Assembly (NCBI GenBank): GCA_030694365.1
Contig: JAUXYM010000039.1
Span: forward strand, 1-40,016
Reading direction: 5' to 3'
DNA length: 40,016 nt
Source of the DNA: Nevskia sp.
Lineage (GTDB): Bacteria; Pseudomonadota; Gammaproteobacteria; Nevskiales; Nevskiaceae
Below, piece by piece: positions 15,927 through 23,860 of this stretch; the first letter of the stretch is position 1; each line of letters starts with the position of its first letter. The position numbers and the translations under genes are program-made. The notes beneath the pieces are model-generated. The model had not been told where the DNA came from. It searched no databases and saw nothing but the letters and a program-made list of their open reading frames with translations.

Positions 15927-18419
15927 TTAGAACTCGGCGCGGAAGGTCACCCCGAAAGTGCGCGGATCGCCCGGCTGGCCGACATACAGACCGGTGCCGC
16001 CAAAGCCCGGCGACAGCAGTTCGTAGTAGTTCTTGTCGAACAGGTTGCGCGACCAGAAGTACAGATCCCAGCCGTTCGCGCTGCGGAAGCCGATGCGGCC
16101 GTTGAGCAGTTCGTAGCCTTCCACGTTCAGGTAATCCGAAGGCGTGGACGACGACGAGAACCCGGAGCGGTAGCTGGCATCGAGGCCGAGGAAGAAATTG
16201 CCGTCGCGGCCGAGAAGATTGCCCGGCGTGAACAGCTCACCGCCGAAGCTGGTCGCGAACTTCGAGACGCCCGGCAGGCGGCTGCCCGAGATGTCGACCG
16301 CTGCCGGACCGCCAACACCTTCCAGCGGTGCCGGGGCGTCGACGAAGCGACGGTACTTGGCGTCGGTATAGGCCACCGACGCATACAGGCTGAGGTGCTC
16401 GCCGAAGCGGCCGTTGCTGTCGAACTCGACGCCGCGAACGCGGACCTTGTCGGCATTGGCGAGATAGCCACGCGCCACCCCGGCCGCGTTGTTGTTGACC
16501 TGGGCCTGGAAGTCCTTGATGTCGGTGTTGAACGCCGACAGGTTGACGGTGACGCGACGGAACGGCCGGGTCTTGATGCCGACCTCGTAATGGTTGACGT
16601 CTTCCGGCTTCACCGTCGCCAGCGACAGCACGGCATTGCCATTGGCGTCGGTCGGCAGACCGGCGGCGTTCAGGCCGACGGTCTTGAAGCTGCGCGAGTA
16701 GGTGGCGTAGGTGTCGACGTTCTCGATCGGGTTGTAAGCCAGCGTGATCTGGCCGGAGACGTTGGTGTCGTCGATGTCGGCGGCATAGGTCTGCTGTGGC
16801 AACTGGCCGAGCTGCACGTTCCGCAGCGTCGGGTTTGCGGAAGTGTCCTGGCCGCCCGAGACCTGCGCGTCGTAGTCGACCTTCTTGCGGTCGTAGTTCA
16901 GGCGAATGCCGGGCAGCACGCGGATCTGATCGGTCACCGCCCACTCAAGCTGGCCGAACAGGGCGGCGCTGTCGAACAGCGATTCGACCGACAACCGCTG
17001 GGTCAGGCCATCGAGCAGCGCGGCATTTTCGGCATTGGCAGTACCAGCCAGCAGCCAGCGCGACGCGGCCGAGCCGAGCGCGGTGGTCTGGATCGGGTTC
17101 GACTTGATGGTCTGGTGGAAGCCGAACAGGCCGACGACATAGTTCAGGTCCTGGGTGATGTCACCGGCGAAACGGAATTCCTGCGACCACTGCTTCTGGT
17201 ACGAGGTGGCCGCCGACACGGTGTTGACCGGCAGGCCGACGAAATCGCGGTCGTTCGACGGATCCCAGTCCCAGACCCGGTAAGCGGTGATCGAGGTGAA
17301 CTTGCCGTAGCCGGTGTTCCAGTCGGCGGTCAGCGAGCCGCCGCCGAGGTCCTGATAGGAACGCACCGGCGAGTCGATATCGGTCAGGCGATCGAAGGCG
17401 TTGAAGCTCGGCGGCGTGTAGTTCAGCGAGGCCGCGATGGCGGCGTACTGGCGATTCGCCGGACGCAGGGTCGGCGCAACGCCGGCCACCAGCTGCGTGT
17501 AGCCCTCGGGGCGCTGGCGGGTCCAGTCACCAGCGAGGGTGAAACTAAGCTCGTCGAGAACGTTGTAGAGAATCTGCCCGCGAATGCCGAGATTGCTGAG
17601 ATCGTTGACGTCATCCTGGGTGGCGACGTTGTAGAGGAAGCCGTCGCGCTGGGTGCCGGCGAACGAGATGCGGGCGGCGATGTCGTCGGTCAGCGGGCCG
17701 GTCAGCGAGGCCTTGCCCTGCACGTAGCCGTAATTGCCATACGACAGTTCCACCGCCGAGCCCGGCGTGAAGCTGGGCTTCTTGGTGGTGACGTTGACCG
17801 CACCGGCCGTGGTGTTCTTGCCGTAGAGCGTGCCCTGCGGGCCGCGCAGCACTTCGATCTGCTCGACATCGATGAAGTCCAGGGTGGCGGCAGCCGGGCG
17901 GGCGAAATAGACGCCGTCGATGTACAGGCCCACACCCTGCTCGATGCCGTCGTTGGTCAGGCCATACGGCGCGCCGAGACCGCGGATATTCAGCGAGGAG
18001 TTGCGTGGATTGGTCGAGTAGAACTGCACGCTCGGCAGCACCTCCTTCAGGCGGTTGACGTTGAAAGCACCCGTCTGGTTGAGGAAGTCGCCGTTCACCA
18101 CCGACACCGCGATCGGCACCTTCTGCAAGCTTTCGGTCTTGCGGCGCGCGGTGACCTGCACTTCCTCAAGCACGGCAGCGCCATTGTTGACCGCGACCTC
18201 GGTCTGCGCCACTTCGACCGGAGCCGACACTGCATCGGTCGGCGTGGCGACTGCCGCAACGGCTTCCTGGGCGCGGCCGGTGGCACCGAACAGGAACAGC
18301 ATGCCGACCGATGCGGCCGTACCGATCTGCAAACGCCGGCGCAACGGCTGCGCAGCGGTGGACGCGGGAAGCGGTGATACCGAGGCGTGGCGGGAAAGGC
18401 TGCGGTTGTGGTTTTTCAT
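15927..18419 (-). CDS. TonB-dependent outer-membrane receptor
   Basis: An 830-aa receptor. It has a long signal region (about 1-50, with hydrophobic IGTAASVGMLFLFGATG), a probable TonB box VLEEVQVTA (83-91), and a plug domain (about 95-215: VPIAVSVVN, IDGVYFARPA, VEVLRGPQGTLYGKN-like IEVLRGPQGTLYGKNT, GAVNVTTKKP). A 22-strand-type barrel ends in GVTFRAEF. Such receptors import scarce substrates across the outer membrane using TonB-ExbBD energy. The substrate cannot be read from sequence. Divergence from a sulfate transporter across an AT-rich control region suggests a sulfur compound such as a sulfate ester or sulfonate, which is inference. It resembles the FecA/FyuA-type receptors common in hydrocarbon- and steroid-degrading bacteria. 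Confidence 0.92.
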   Translation of the reverse strand: MKNHNRSLSRHASVSPLPASTAAQPLRRRLQIGTAASVGMLFLFGATGRAQEAVAAVATPTDAVSAPVEVAQTEVAVNNGAAVLEEVQVTARRKTESLQKVPIAVSVVNGDFLNQTGAFNVNRLKEVLPSVQFYSTNPRNSSLNIRGLGAPYGLTNDGIEQGVGLYIDGVYFARPAAATLDFIDVEQIEVLRGPQGTLYGKNTTAGAVNVTTKKPSFTPGSAVELSYGNYGYVQGKASLTGPLTDDIAARISFAGTQRDGFLYNVATQDDVNDLSNLGIRGQILYNVLDELSFTLAGDWTRQRPEGYTQLVAGVAPTLRPANRQYAAIAASLNYTPPSFNAFDRLTDIDSPVRSYQDLGGGSLTADWNTGYGKFTSITAYRVWDWDPSNDRDFVGLPVNTVSAATSYQKQWSQEFRFAGDITQDLNYVVGLFGFHQTIKSNPIQTTALGSAASRWLLAGTANAENAALLDGLTQRLSVESLFDSAALFGQLEWAVTDQIRVLPGIRLNYDRKKVDYDAQVSGGQDTSANPTLRNVQLGQLPQQTYAADIDDTNVSGQITLAYNPIENVDTYATYSRSFKTVGLNAAGLPTDANGNAVLSLATVKPEDVNHYEVGIKTRPFRRVTVNLSAFNTDIKDFQAQVNNNAAGVARGYLANADKVRVRGVEFDSNGRFGEHLSLYASVAYTDAKYRRFVDAPAPLEGVGGPAAVDISGSRLPGVSKFATSFGGELFTPGNLLGRDGNFFLGLDASYRSGFSSSSTPSDYLNVEGYELLNGRIGFRSANGWDLYFWSRNLFDKNYYELLSPGFGGTGLYVGQPGDPRTFGVTFRAEF

Positions 18420-18722
18420 CGTCGTGCGTGGTCGAAATGTCGATCGGAGAGTCCTGCTCGATCTAACAATAACGATCTAAAAACATTTATTTAAATACCT
18501 TATCAAGCTAAATAAATAAGAAGATGACGATAAGAACAGTCTTTATTATTCTCTAATCACAGGCTGATCGGCCGCGCAAGCATCTCTGCTTTATATGCAA
18601 ATAAATAATTTCAAACATATTTTTAAGTCTTTTACGATCCATAAGACCTTGCGAATAATCACCGTTGTCCCGAAAGCCGCCTGCGCGGCAGCTATTCCTT
18701 AACCCGAACCCAACGATCCCGC
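18420..18722. promoter_or_regulatory. AT-rich divergent control region, TonB receptor / sbp
   Basis: About 300 bp with a much higher AT content than the rest of the window. For sbp (+), TTTACG (18631-18636) and AATAAT (18654-18659) are 17 bp apart and form a good sigma70-type promoter about 60 bp before the ATG. For the receptor (-), TTGATA on the minus strand (18506-18501) is a possible -35. AAATAAAT-type motifs recur near 18487-18497, 18510-18520 and 18600-18608. AT-rich sites of this kind suit a LysR regulator such as CysB, but no consensus site can be assigned with confidence. Confidence 0.5.
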
Positions 18723-19751
18723 ATGAACGCCCGCCTCTTGCTGTCACGCCTCGCCCGCACCGCCCTCGCGGCCGCAATTGCCGCCGCCTTGGCCGGCACC
18801 GCCGCAGTCAGCCACGCCGATCTGCTCAACGTCAGCTACGACCCGACCCGCGAGTTCTACAAGGACATCAACAGCCAGTTCGTGGCGGACTGGAAAGCCA
18901 AGACCGGCAAGTCGACCGCCGTGCAGGCTTCGCATGGCGGCTCCGGCAAGCAGGCGCGTGCGGTGATCGATGGCCTCGAAGCCGATGTCGTCACCCTGGC
19001 GCTGGCCTACGACATCGATTCGATCGCCGAAAAGGGCGGCCTGCTGCCGGCCGACTGGCAGAAGCGCCTGCCGAACAATTCCTCGCCGTACACCTCGACC
19101 ATTGTGTTCCTGGTCCGCAAGGGCAATCCGAAGGGCATCAAGGACTGGTCCGATCTGGTCAAGCCGGGCATCTCGGTGATCACCCCGAATCCGAAGACCA
19201 GCGGCGGTGCGCGCTGGAACTACCTCGCCGCCTGGGGCTACGCGCTGAAGGCCAATGGTGGCGATCAGGCCAAGGCTCAGGCCTTCGTCGCCGCGCTGTT
19301 CAAGAACGTGCCGGTGCTCGATACCGGCGCCCGTGGCTCGACCACCACCTTCGTCCAGCGCGGCCTCGGCGACGTGCTGATTTCCTGGGAGAACGAGGCC
19401 CTGCTGTCGATCGAGGAACTGGGCCCGGACAAGTTCGACATCATCGCCCCCAGCTATTCGATCCTCGCCGAACCGCCGGTGGCGCTGGTCGACAAGAACG
19501 TCGACAAGCACGGCAGCCGCGCCGAAGCCGAGGCCTACCTGAACTTCCTGTACACCCCGGTCGGCCAGAAGCTGGCGGCGAAACACTACCTCCGTCCGTC
19601 GAAGCCGGAGAACGCCGATCCGGCCGATCTCGCCCGCTTCCAGAAGACCACGCTGTTCAAGCTCGACGACGTGTTCGGTTCCTGGGCCAAGGCACAGAAG
19701 ACCCATTTCGCCGATGGCGGCGTGTTCGACCAGATTTACGCCGCGAAGTAA
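18723..19751 (+). CDS. sbp: Sulfate ABC transporter periplasmic substrate-binding protein
   Basis: A 342-aa secreted binding protein that delivers sulfate (often also thiosulfate) to CysTWA. The signal peptide runs to about residue 32 (SHA, then [14 protein letters not shown], the family's mature N-terminus). Further signatures are [48 protein letters not shown] and [15 protein letters not shown]. The length is normal. It is the first gene of the sbp-cysT-cysW-cysA operon, 18 bp ahead of cysT, and is driven from the AT-rich divergent region. CysP is the close alternative name, and the two cannot be separated firmly by eye. Confidence 0.94.
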   Translation: MNARLLLSRLARTALAAAIAAALAGTAAVSHADLLNVSYDPTREFYKDINSQFVADWKAKTGKSTAVQASHGGSGKQARAVIDGLEADVVTLALAYDIDSIAEKGGLLPADWQKRLPNNSSPYTSTIVFLVRKGNPKGIKDWSDLVKPGISVITPNPKTSGGARWNYLAAWGYALKANGGDQAKAQAFVAALFKNVPVLDTGARGSTTTFVQRGLGDVLISWENEALLSIEELGPDKFDIIAPSYSILAEPPVALVDKNVDKHGSRAEAEAYLNFLYTPVGQKLAAKHYLRPSKPENADPADLARFQKTTLFKLDDVFGSWAKAQKTHFADGGVFDQIYAAK

Positions 19752-19769
19752 GCAAGGGCTGGCTCGGCA

Positions 19770-20612
19770 ATGACCCCGCTCGCAGTCACCCGGCCACGCC
19801 GGACCCGGCGCACCATGCCCGGCCTGACGCCGACGCTCGGCTTCACGCTGTTCTACCTCGGCCTGATCGTGCTGATCCCGCTGGCCGGCGTGTTCTTCAA
19901 AGCCTCGGGTCTGGGCTTCGCCGGGCTGTGGAAAGTCATCACCTCCGAGCGCGTGCTCGCAGCGCTGTCCTTGAGCTTCGGTGCTGCCGCGATTGCCGCC
20001 GTGCTGAACGCGGTGTTCGGCAGCGTCGTCGCCTGGGTGTTCGTGCGCTATGAATTCCCGGGCAAGCGTCTGTTCGATGCTTTCATCGATCTGCCGTTCG
20101 CGCTGCCGACCGCCGTTGCCGGCATCGCGCTGACCGCGCTGTACTCGGAGAACGGCTGGATCGGCTCGGTGCTGGCCCACGCCGGCATCAAGATCGCGTA
20201 CACACCGCTCGGCATCATCGTGGCGATGACCTTCATCGGTCTGCCGTTCGTGGTGCGCACCGTCGAACCGGTCTTGCGGGAAGTGGAACGCGATCTCGAA
20301 GAAGCCGCCGCGACGCTTGGCGCGCGGCGCTGGCAGACGGTGCTGCGGGTGATCGCGCCGGCCGTGTTCCCGTCGCTGGTCACCGGTTTCGCGCTGTCGT
20401 TCGCCCGTGCGGTCGGTGAGTACGGCTCGGTGATCTTCATCGCCGGCAACTTCCCGATGGTCTCGGAAATCGCGCCGCTCTTGATCATCATCAAGCTCGA
20501 GGAATTCGACTACAAGGGCGCGACCGCCGTCGCCGCGACGATGCTGGTGCTGTCGTTTCTGCTGCTGCTCACCATCAATCTGCTGCAGGCCTGGGTGAGA
20601 CGACGTGTTTAG
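19770..20612 (+). CDS. cysT: Sulfate ABC transporter permease CysT (CysU)
   Basis: A 280-aa inner-membrane permease with about six helices. The first is LGFTLFYLGLIVLIPLAGVFF. The EAA loop that contacts the ATPase is visible as EEAAATLGARRWQTVLRVI, and ARAVGEYGSVIFIAGN is a CysT signature. It works with CysW and CysA to import sulfate. Its stop codon TAG (20610-20612) is touched by a repeat element beginning at 20612. The last residues, VRRRV, may have been affected by that element. Confidence 0.95.
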   Translation: MTPLAVTRPRRTRRTMPGLTPTLGFTLFYLGLIVLIPLAGVFFKASGLGFAGLWKVITSERVLAALSLSFGAAAIAAVLNAVFGSVVAWVFVRYEFPGKRLFDAFIDLPFALPTAVAGIALTALYSENGWIGSVLAHAGIKIAYTPLGIIVAMTFIGLPFVVRTVEPVLREVERDLEEAAATLGARRWQTVLRVIAPAVFPSLVTGFALSFARAVGEYGSVIFIAGNFPMVSEIAPLLIIIKLEEFDYKGATAVAATMLVLSFLLLLTINLLQAWVRRRV

Positions 20613-20700
20613 CGAGCACGGCTCGCTACGGCGTCGAACGCCCAGCCACGGATGGCTGGGCCGGCGGTCGTCGATCGCGCGCGGTTGCGGCAGGGATGCC
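20612..20700 (+). repeat. Palindromic element in the cysT-cysW spacer
   Basis: About 89 bp with three landmarks: the palindrome gcgagcacggctcgc (20612-20626), then cgaacg (20635-20640) with the hairpin cccagccacggatggctggg (20641-20660), and cagggatgcc (20691-20700). The same landmarks occur in the same order and at the same offsets (23 bp, then 29-30 bp) in the insert within cysA at 21952-22040. The element begins at the last base of the cysT stop. Confidence 0.8.
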
Positions 20701-20744
20701 AGGCGGCAGTTCACCAAACCAGGGCTGGTCTCGGGAAGCAGGTC

Positions 20745-21644
20745 ATGAATCACGCAGTCAAAGACGCCGCTTTTCTTCCGTTCGAACCGCTCAAGCAAAC
20801 CAACTCGGTCATCAACGAACCGCGCCTGGTGCGCTGGCTGCTGATCGCTGCGGCGCTCGGGTTCCTGTCGCTGTTCCTGCTGCTGCCGCTGCTGTCGGTA
20901 TTCGTCGAAGCACTGCGCAAGGGCGCGGGTGCCTACTTCGCCGCGTTCAGCGATCCCGAAACACTCGCCTCGATCAAGCTGACCTTCATCGCCGCCGCGA
21001 TCGCCGTGCCGCTGAATCTGATCTTCGGCCTCTGCGCGGCCTGGGCGATCACCAAGTTCGAGTTCCGTGGCAAGCAGCTGCTGATCACCATGATCGATCT
21101 GCCGTTCTCGGTGTCGCCGGTGGTTGCCGGCCTGATCTTCGTGCTGATCTTCGGCGCGCAGGGCTGGGCCCAGCCCTGGTTCGGCGATCACCTCGGCAAG
21201 GTGCTGTTCGCCACACCCGGCATCGTGCTGGCCACCATCTTCGTGACCTTCCCGTTCATTGCCCGCGAGCTGATTCCGCTGATGCAGGAACAGGGCACCG
21301 AGGACGAACAGGCCGCGCTCAGCCTGGGCGCCACCGGCTGGCAGACCTTCACCAGGGTCACCCTGCCGAACATCAAGTGGGCGCTGCTCTACGGCGTGCT
21401 GCTGTGCAATGCCCGCGCGACGGGCGAGTTCGGCGCAGTCAGCGTGGTGTCCGGCCACATTCGCGGCCTGACCAACACGATGCCGCTGCACATCGAGATC
21501 CTCTACAACGAGTACCAGTTCGTTTCCGCGTTCGCGGTCGCCTCCCTGCTCGCGCTGCTGGCGATGGTGACCCTGGCGGTGAAGTCCTTACTCGAATGGC
21601 GCTACGCCGACCAGCTCGCGGCAACGCATAGAAGCGGTGGCTAG
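20745..21644 (+). CDS. cysW: Sulfate ABC transporter permease CysW
   Basis: About 299 aa from ATG 20745. It has six membrane segments starting [20 protein letters not shown], then the conserved [20 protein letters not shown] and [20 protein letters not shown]. The EAA loop reads [20 protein letters not shown] and is followed by [17 protein letters not shown]. The frame continues upstream to 20652 through repeat sequence; the ATG at 20745 is supported by [12 protein letters not shown], similar to other CysW starts. Its stop (TAG, 21642-21644) lies inside the left arm of the next inverted repeat. Confidence 0.95.
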   Translation: MNHAVKDAAFLPFEPLKQTNSVINEPRLVRWLLIAAALGFLSLFLLLPLLSVFVEALRKGAGAYFAAFSDPETLASIKLTFIAAAIAVPLNLIFGLCAAWAITKFEFRGKQLLITMIDLPFSVSPVVAGLIFVLIFGAQGWAQPWFGDHLGKVLFATPGIVLATIFVTFPFIARELIPLMQEQGTEDEQAALSLGATGWQTFTRVTLPNIKWALLYGVLLCNARATGEFGAVSVVSGHIRGLTNTMPLHIEILYNEYQFVSAFAVASLLALLAMVTLAVKSLLEWRYADQLAATHRSGG

Positions 21645-21723
21645 TGGTCAGTGGCTGCTGGCCAGTAACGACACCAGCCACAACCAGTACCCACGCTTTT
21701 ACTGACCACTAACCACTAGCCAC
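21637..21723. repeat. Inverted repeat in the cysW-cysA spacer
   Basis: The left arm (21637-21667) starts gtggctagtggtcagtgg. The right arm (21699-21723) is ttactgaccactaaccactagccac, written in two parts: ttactgaccac and taaccactagccac. They pair over about 25 bp with an internal gap. The left arm supplies the cysW stop codon and the right arm ends about 15 bp before the cysA ATG. Confidence 0.75.
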
Positions 21724-21738
21724 TGAACACTGCTTCCC

Positions 21739-22998
21739 ATGGATATCCAGATTCGCGGCGTGCAGAAACACTACGGCAGCTTCCACGCGCTGCGCGGCAT
21801 CGATCTCGACATCGCTTCCGGCGAACTGCTGGCGCTACTCGGCCCCAGCGGCTCGGGCAAGACCACCTTGCTGCGCGCGATCGCCGGCCTGGAGCCGCTC
21901 GACGGTGGCCAGGTGAAGTTCGGCGATATCGAAGGTGAGCGATCGCGCTTTGCGAGCACTGCTCGCAGCGATCGCGAACGCCCGGCCATGGATGGCCGGG
22001 CAGGGCCAGCAACGGAGGATTATTCGCGCCAGGGACGGCCTGACTACCGGTGGGTGGACGCGACTCACTTATCCGTGCAGGAGCGCAAGGTCGGCTTCGT
22101 GTTCCAGCAGTACGCGCTGTTCAAGCACATGACCGTACTCGACAACATCGCTTTCGGCCTCACTGTGCGGCCGAAGAAGGAACGCCCGGACACCGCAACG
22201 ATCAACAAGCGCGTCCGTGAGCTGCTGGAACTGGTACAGCTCGGCGGGCTTGAAAAGCGCTATCCGGCGCAGTTGTCCGGCGGCCAGAAACAGCGTGTGG
22301 CCCTGGCCCGCGCGCTGGCCATCGAACCGCGGGTGCTGCTGCTCGACGAACCGTTCGGCGCGCTCGACGCCAAGGTCCGCAAGGACCTGCGCCGCTGGCT
22401 GCGCAGCCTGCATCGCGAAACCGGCTACACGACGATCTTCGTCACCCACGACCAGGAAGAAGCGCTGGAACTCGCTGACCGCGTGGTAGTGATGAACCGC
22501 GGCGTCATCGAACAGGTTGGCACCACCGACGAAGTCTGGGAGGTGCCGAGCACGCCGTTCGTCTACGACTTCCTCGGCACGCCGAACGTGCTGCCGGCGC
22601 GAGTCGAACGCGGTGCCTTGCTGCTCAATGGCGCGACTGCCACCTTGGCCACGGCGGGTGCCGAGCCGGAAGGCCCGGTCAACGTTTACACCCGGCCCAA
22701 CGAGCTGCGCGTGGTCGGTGACGACGACGCAGCAGCGCTCGCCGGCAAGGTCATCGAAACCCAGCGCACCGGCCTGCTGCTGCGCCTCGGCGTGAAGCTG
22801 CTGAGCAGCGGCGACGTCATCGAGATCGAACTGCCGCACCCCGACCCCGCCGTGCAGCGCTGGCAGATCGGCGATGGCATCCGCGTCCGGCCGTCACGCT
22901 ACAGCCTGTTCCCGCGCGCAGTGGCCACTGCGGCCGAGGAATCCGGCTACGACCCGACCTTGACCGTCACCGAGCACCGCGCGCGCAGCCGCGTCTGA
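21739..22998 (+). CDS. cysA: Sulfate ABC transporter ATPase CysA, with an in-frame insert
   Basis: A 419-aa ATPase that powers sulfate import. Motifs are in order: Walker [10 protein letters not shown] (35-43), Q-loop FVFQQYALF, signature [15 protein letters not shown], Walker [17 protein letters not shown]-loop [11 protein letters not shown], then a TOBE-like C-terminal region. Between GGQVKFGD and [15 protein letters not shown], which are nearly adjacent in normal CysA, lie about 42 extra residues (about 65-106) rich in Arg, Ser and Asp. They are encoded by a palindromic element like that in the cysT-cysW spacer. The insert falls between Walker A and the Q-loop, where the beta-rich subdomain sits, and could form a surface loop. 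All catalytic motifs are intact and the frame is open, so function is plausible but unproven. Confidence 0.95.
   Translation: MDIQIRGVQKHYGSFHALRGIDLDIASGELLALLGPSGSGKTTLLRAIAGLEPLDGGQVKFGDIEGERSRFASTARSDRERPAMDGRAGPATEDYSRQGRPDYRWVDATHLSVQERKVGFVFQQYALFKHMTVLDNIAFGLTVRPKKERPDTATINKRVRELLELVQLGGLEKRYPAQLSGGQKQRVALARALAIEPRVLLLDEPFGALDAKVRKDLRRWLRSLHRETGYTTIFVTHDQEEALELADRVVVMNRGVIEQVGTTDEVWEVPSTPFVYDFLGTPNVLPARVERGALLLNGATATLATAGAEPEGPVNVYTRPNELRVVGDDDAAALAGKVIETQRTGLLLRLGVKLLSSGDVIEIELPHPDPAVQRWQIGDGIRVRPSRYSLFPRAVATAAEESGYDPTLTVTEHRARSRV
21931..22056 (+). repeat. Palindromic element inserted in frame in cysA
   Basis: The 126 nt (42 codons) absent from ordinary cysA contain the 89-bp core 21952-22040. 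Its landmarks are gcgagcactgctcgc (21952-21966), cgaacg (21975-21980), the hairpin cccggccatggatggccggg (21981-22000), and cagggacggcc (22030-22040). They match the cysT-cysW spacer element in order and spacing. Two gcgatcgc octamers flank the first palindrome. Because the insert is a multiple of three and free of stops, the gene remains open. Confidence 0.85.
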
Positions 22999-23036
22999 AA
23001 CGTCGGGGACGACGGCGACGGACGATCCGCGTCAAG

Positions 23037-23068
23037 GTTTGATAATAGTTATCAAACGATGTTATTCT
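23037..23068 (+). promoter_or_regulatory. parD promoter with palindromic operator
   Basis: A perfect palindrome (23037-23057) has arms gtttgataa and ttatcaaac around tag. It overlaps a sigma70-type promoter: TTGATA (23039-23044) and TTATTC/TATTCT (23062-23068) at 17-18 bp. Operator-over-promoter layout is what an autorepressed toxin-antitoxin operon needs. Its position shows that translation should start at ATG 23098, not at the in-frame ATG 23059 within the -10 region. Confidence 0.7.
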
Positions 23069-23097
23069 CCCTCGTGGCCACATCGGACTTCACAGAC

Positions 23098-23355
23098 ATG
23101 ATCAGCGCGGATTTGGGACAGCAGTTGGAACGTCTCGTCACCCAACTCGTCGAGTCGGGACGCTACGGCTCCAAGAGCGAGGTGCTGCGGGAAGGCGTGC
23201 GGCTGGTTCAGGAACGCGAAGCGCGGCTGGCCGCGTTGGATGCTTCGATAGCGCGTGGCCTCGCAGATGCAGAAGCGGGGCAAACCAAGCCGGCCGCAAA
23301 AGTGTTCGACCGGCTGGAGGCCAAGTACGTCGCGATGGCCGGCAAGAAGGTGTGA
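23098..23355 (+). CDS. parD: Type II antitoxin, ParD/CC2985 family
   Basis: An 85-aa protein. The N-terminus, MISADLGQQLERLVTQLVE then SGRYGSKSEVLREGVRLV, is a ribbon-helix-helix DNA-binding domain of the ParD type (about residues 1-45). The C-terminal region, REARLAALDASIARGLADAE, would wrap the toxin. It should repress its own promoter through the palindrome at 23037-23057. The stop overlaps a GTG that begins a parE-like frame (GTGA), the usual coupled layout. Because the toxin is truncated, this antitoxin is now an orphan unless it acts on other ParE toxins. Confidence 0.87.
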   Translation: MISADLGQQLERLVTQLVESGRYGSKSEVLREGVRLVQEREARLAALDASIARGLADAEAGQTKPAAKVFDRLEAKYVAMAGKKV

Positions 23356-23540
23356 CGGTTCACCTCACCGCAGAGGCCGAATCGGGCCTCGAAGCAATCG
23401 GCGATTACATCACCCAGGACAATCCGGTGCGGGCGGTGCCCACGACCAAGAGTCGGCTGCCGCTTACGTCAATCTCACAGCCTGCCCTGGCACCCCCTGT
23501 GGCCGCACGGATTGCCCTCTGGAACCGGCTTGCGTGTTGA
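23352..23540 (+). pseudogene. parE: ParE/RelE-type toxin, truncated
   Basis: A GTG overlapping the parD stop opens a frame that starts VHLTAEAESGLEAIGDYI then TQDNPVRAV. This is the N-terminal helix hairpin of ParE toxins, which normally run to about 95-100 aa. After NPVRAV the family sequence stops. The next residues (PTTKSRLPLTS and so on to a stop at 23540) do not resemble ParE, and no other frame restores the expected core with its Arg- and Tyr-containing strands. The toxin lost about two thirds of its length through a deletion or fusion near 23440. No toxic activity is expected. Confidence 0.8.
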
Positions 23541-23835
23541 AGGTGGGCGAAGCCTCGCTGTTGCGTCACCGAGCGATCGCCACCGAGGAACTGGTCGCCA
23601 ACAGCAAGGCTTATGCACTGGCGCGGCAGTTCGATACCCGCCTCGCGGAACTACAAGAGGCGGCCGACAGCGCGCGCCAGGAAGGTGCGGTCAGCAGCGA
23701 TCTGGGCGAGCCGGACATCGTGTTCTCCCGCGAAACCTCCCTGCGCACCCCCATCACCGCAGCACCTACAAGAATGCCGGGGTCTGGGGCGTGATCTCGG
23801 CGAAGTTGCTGATCAAGGACGAACTGGTCCAGTAA
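23440..23835 (+). pseudogene. Unidentified gene debris fused to the parE break
   Basis: Directly after the parE break another frame gives about 110 codons of protein-like sequence: AAAYVNLTACPGTPC, then GRTDCPLEPACVLKVGEASLL, here split as GRTDCPLEPAC and VLKVGEASLL, and an amphipathic helical part with LARQFDTRLAELQEAADSAR. The frame has no start codon of its own. Near 23720-23770 the coding signal switches to a third frame ending NAGVWGVISAKLLIKDELVQ at a TAA (23833-23835). I do not recognise the family. It looks like the 3' part of an unrelated gene carrying a frameshift, joined to truncated parE. No other gene occupies the 320 bp before the next CDS. Confidence 0.5.
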
Positions 23836-23860
23836 CACCGAACAGACCCTGGCCGATCCG

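Noticed and set aside
16395-18377. A 660-codon open frame on + opposite the TonB receptor
   Set aside because: Same GC-driven artefact; the receptor on the minus strand has full plug and barrel motifs.
18744-21491. A 915-codon open frame on the minus strand opposite sbp, cysT and cysW
   Set aside because: It is the mirror of high-GC third codon positions on the real strand. It has no domain signature, is rich in Arg, Gln, His and Asp, and the opposite strand has clear transporter proteins.
23059-23097. ATG 23059 as the parD start
   Set aside because: It falls within the predicted -10 region just behind the operator palindrome; ATG 23098 begins the ribbon-helix-helix domain.
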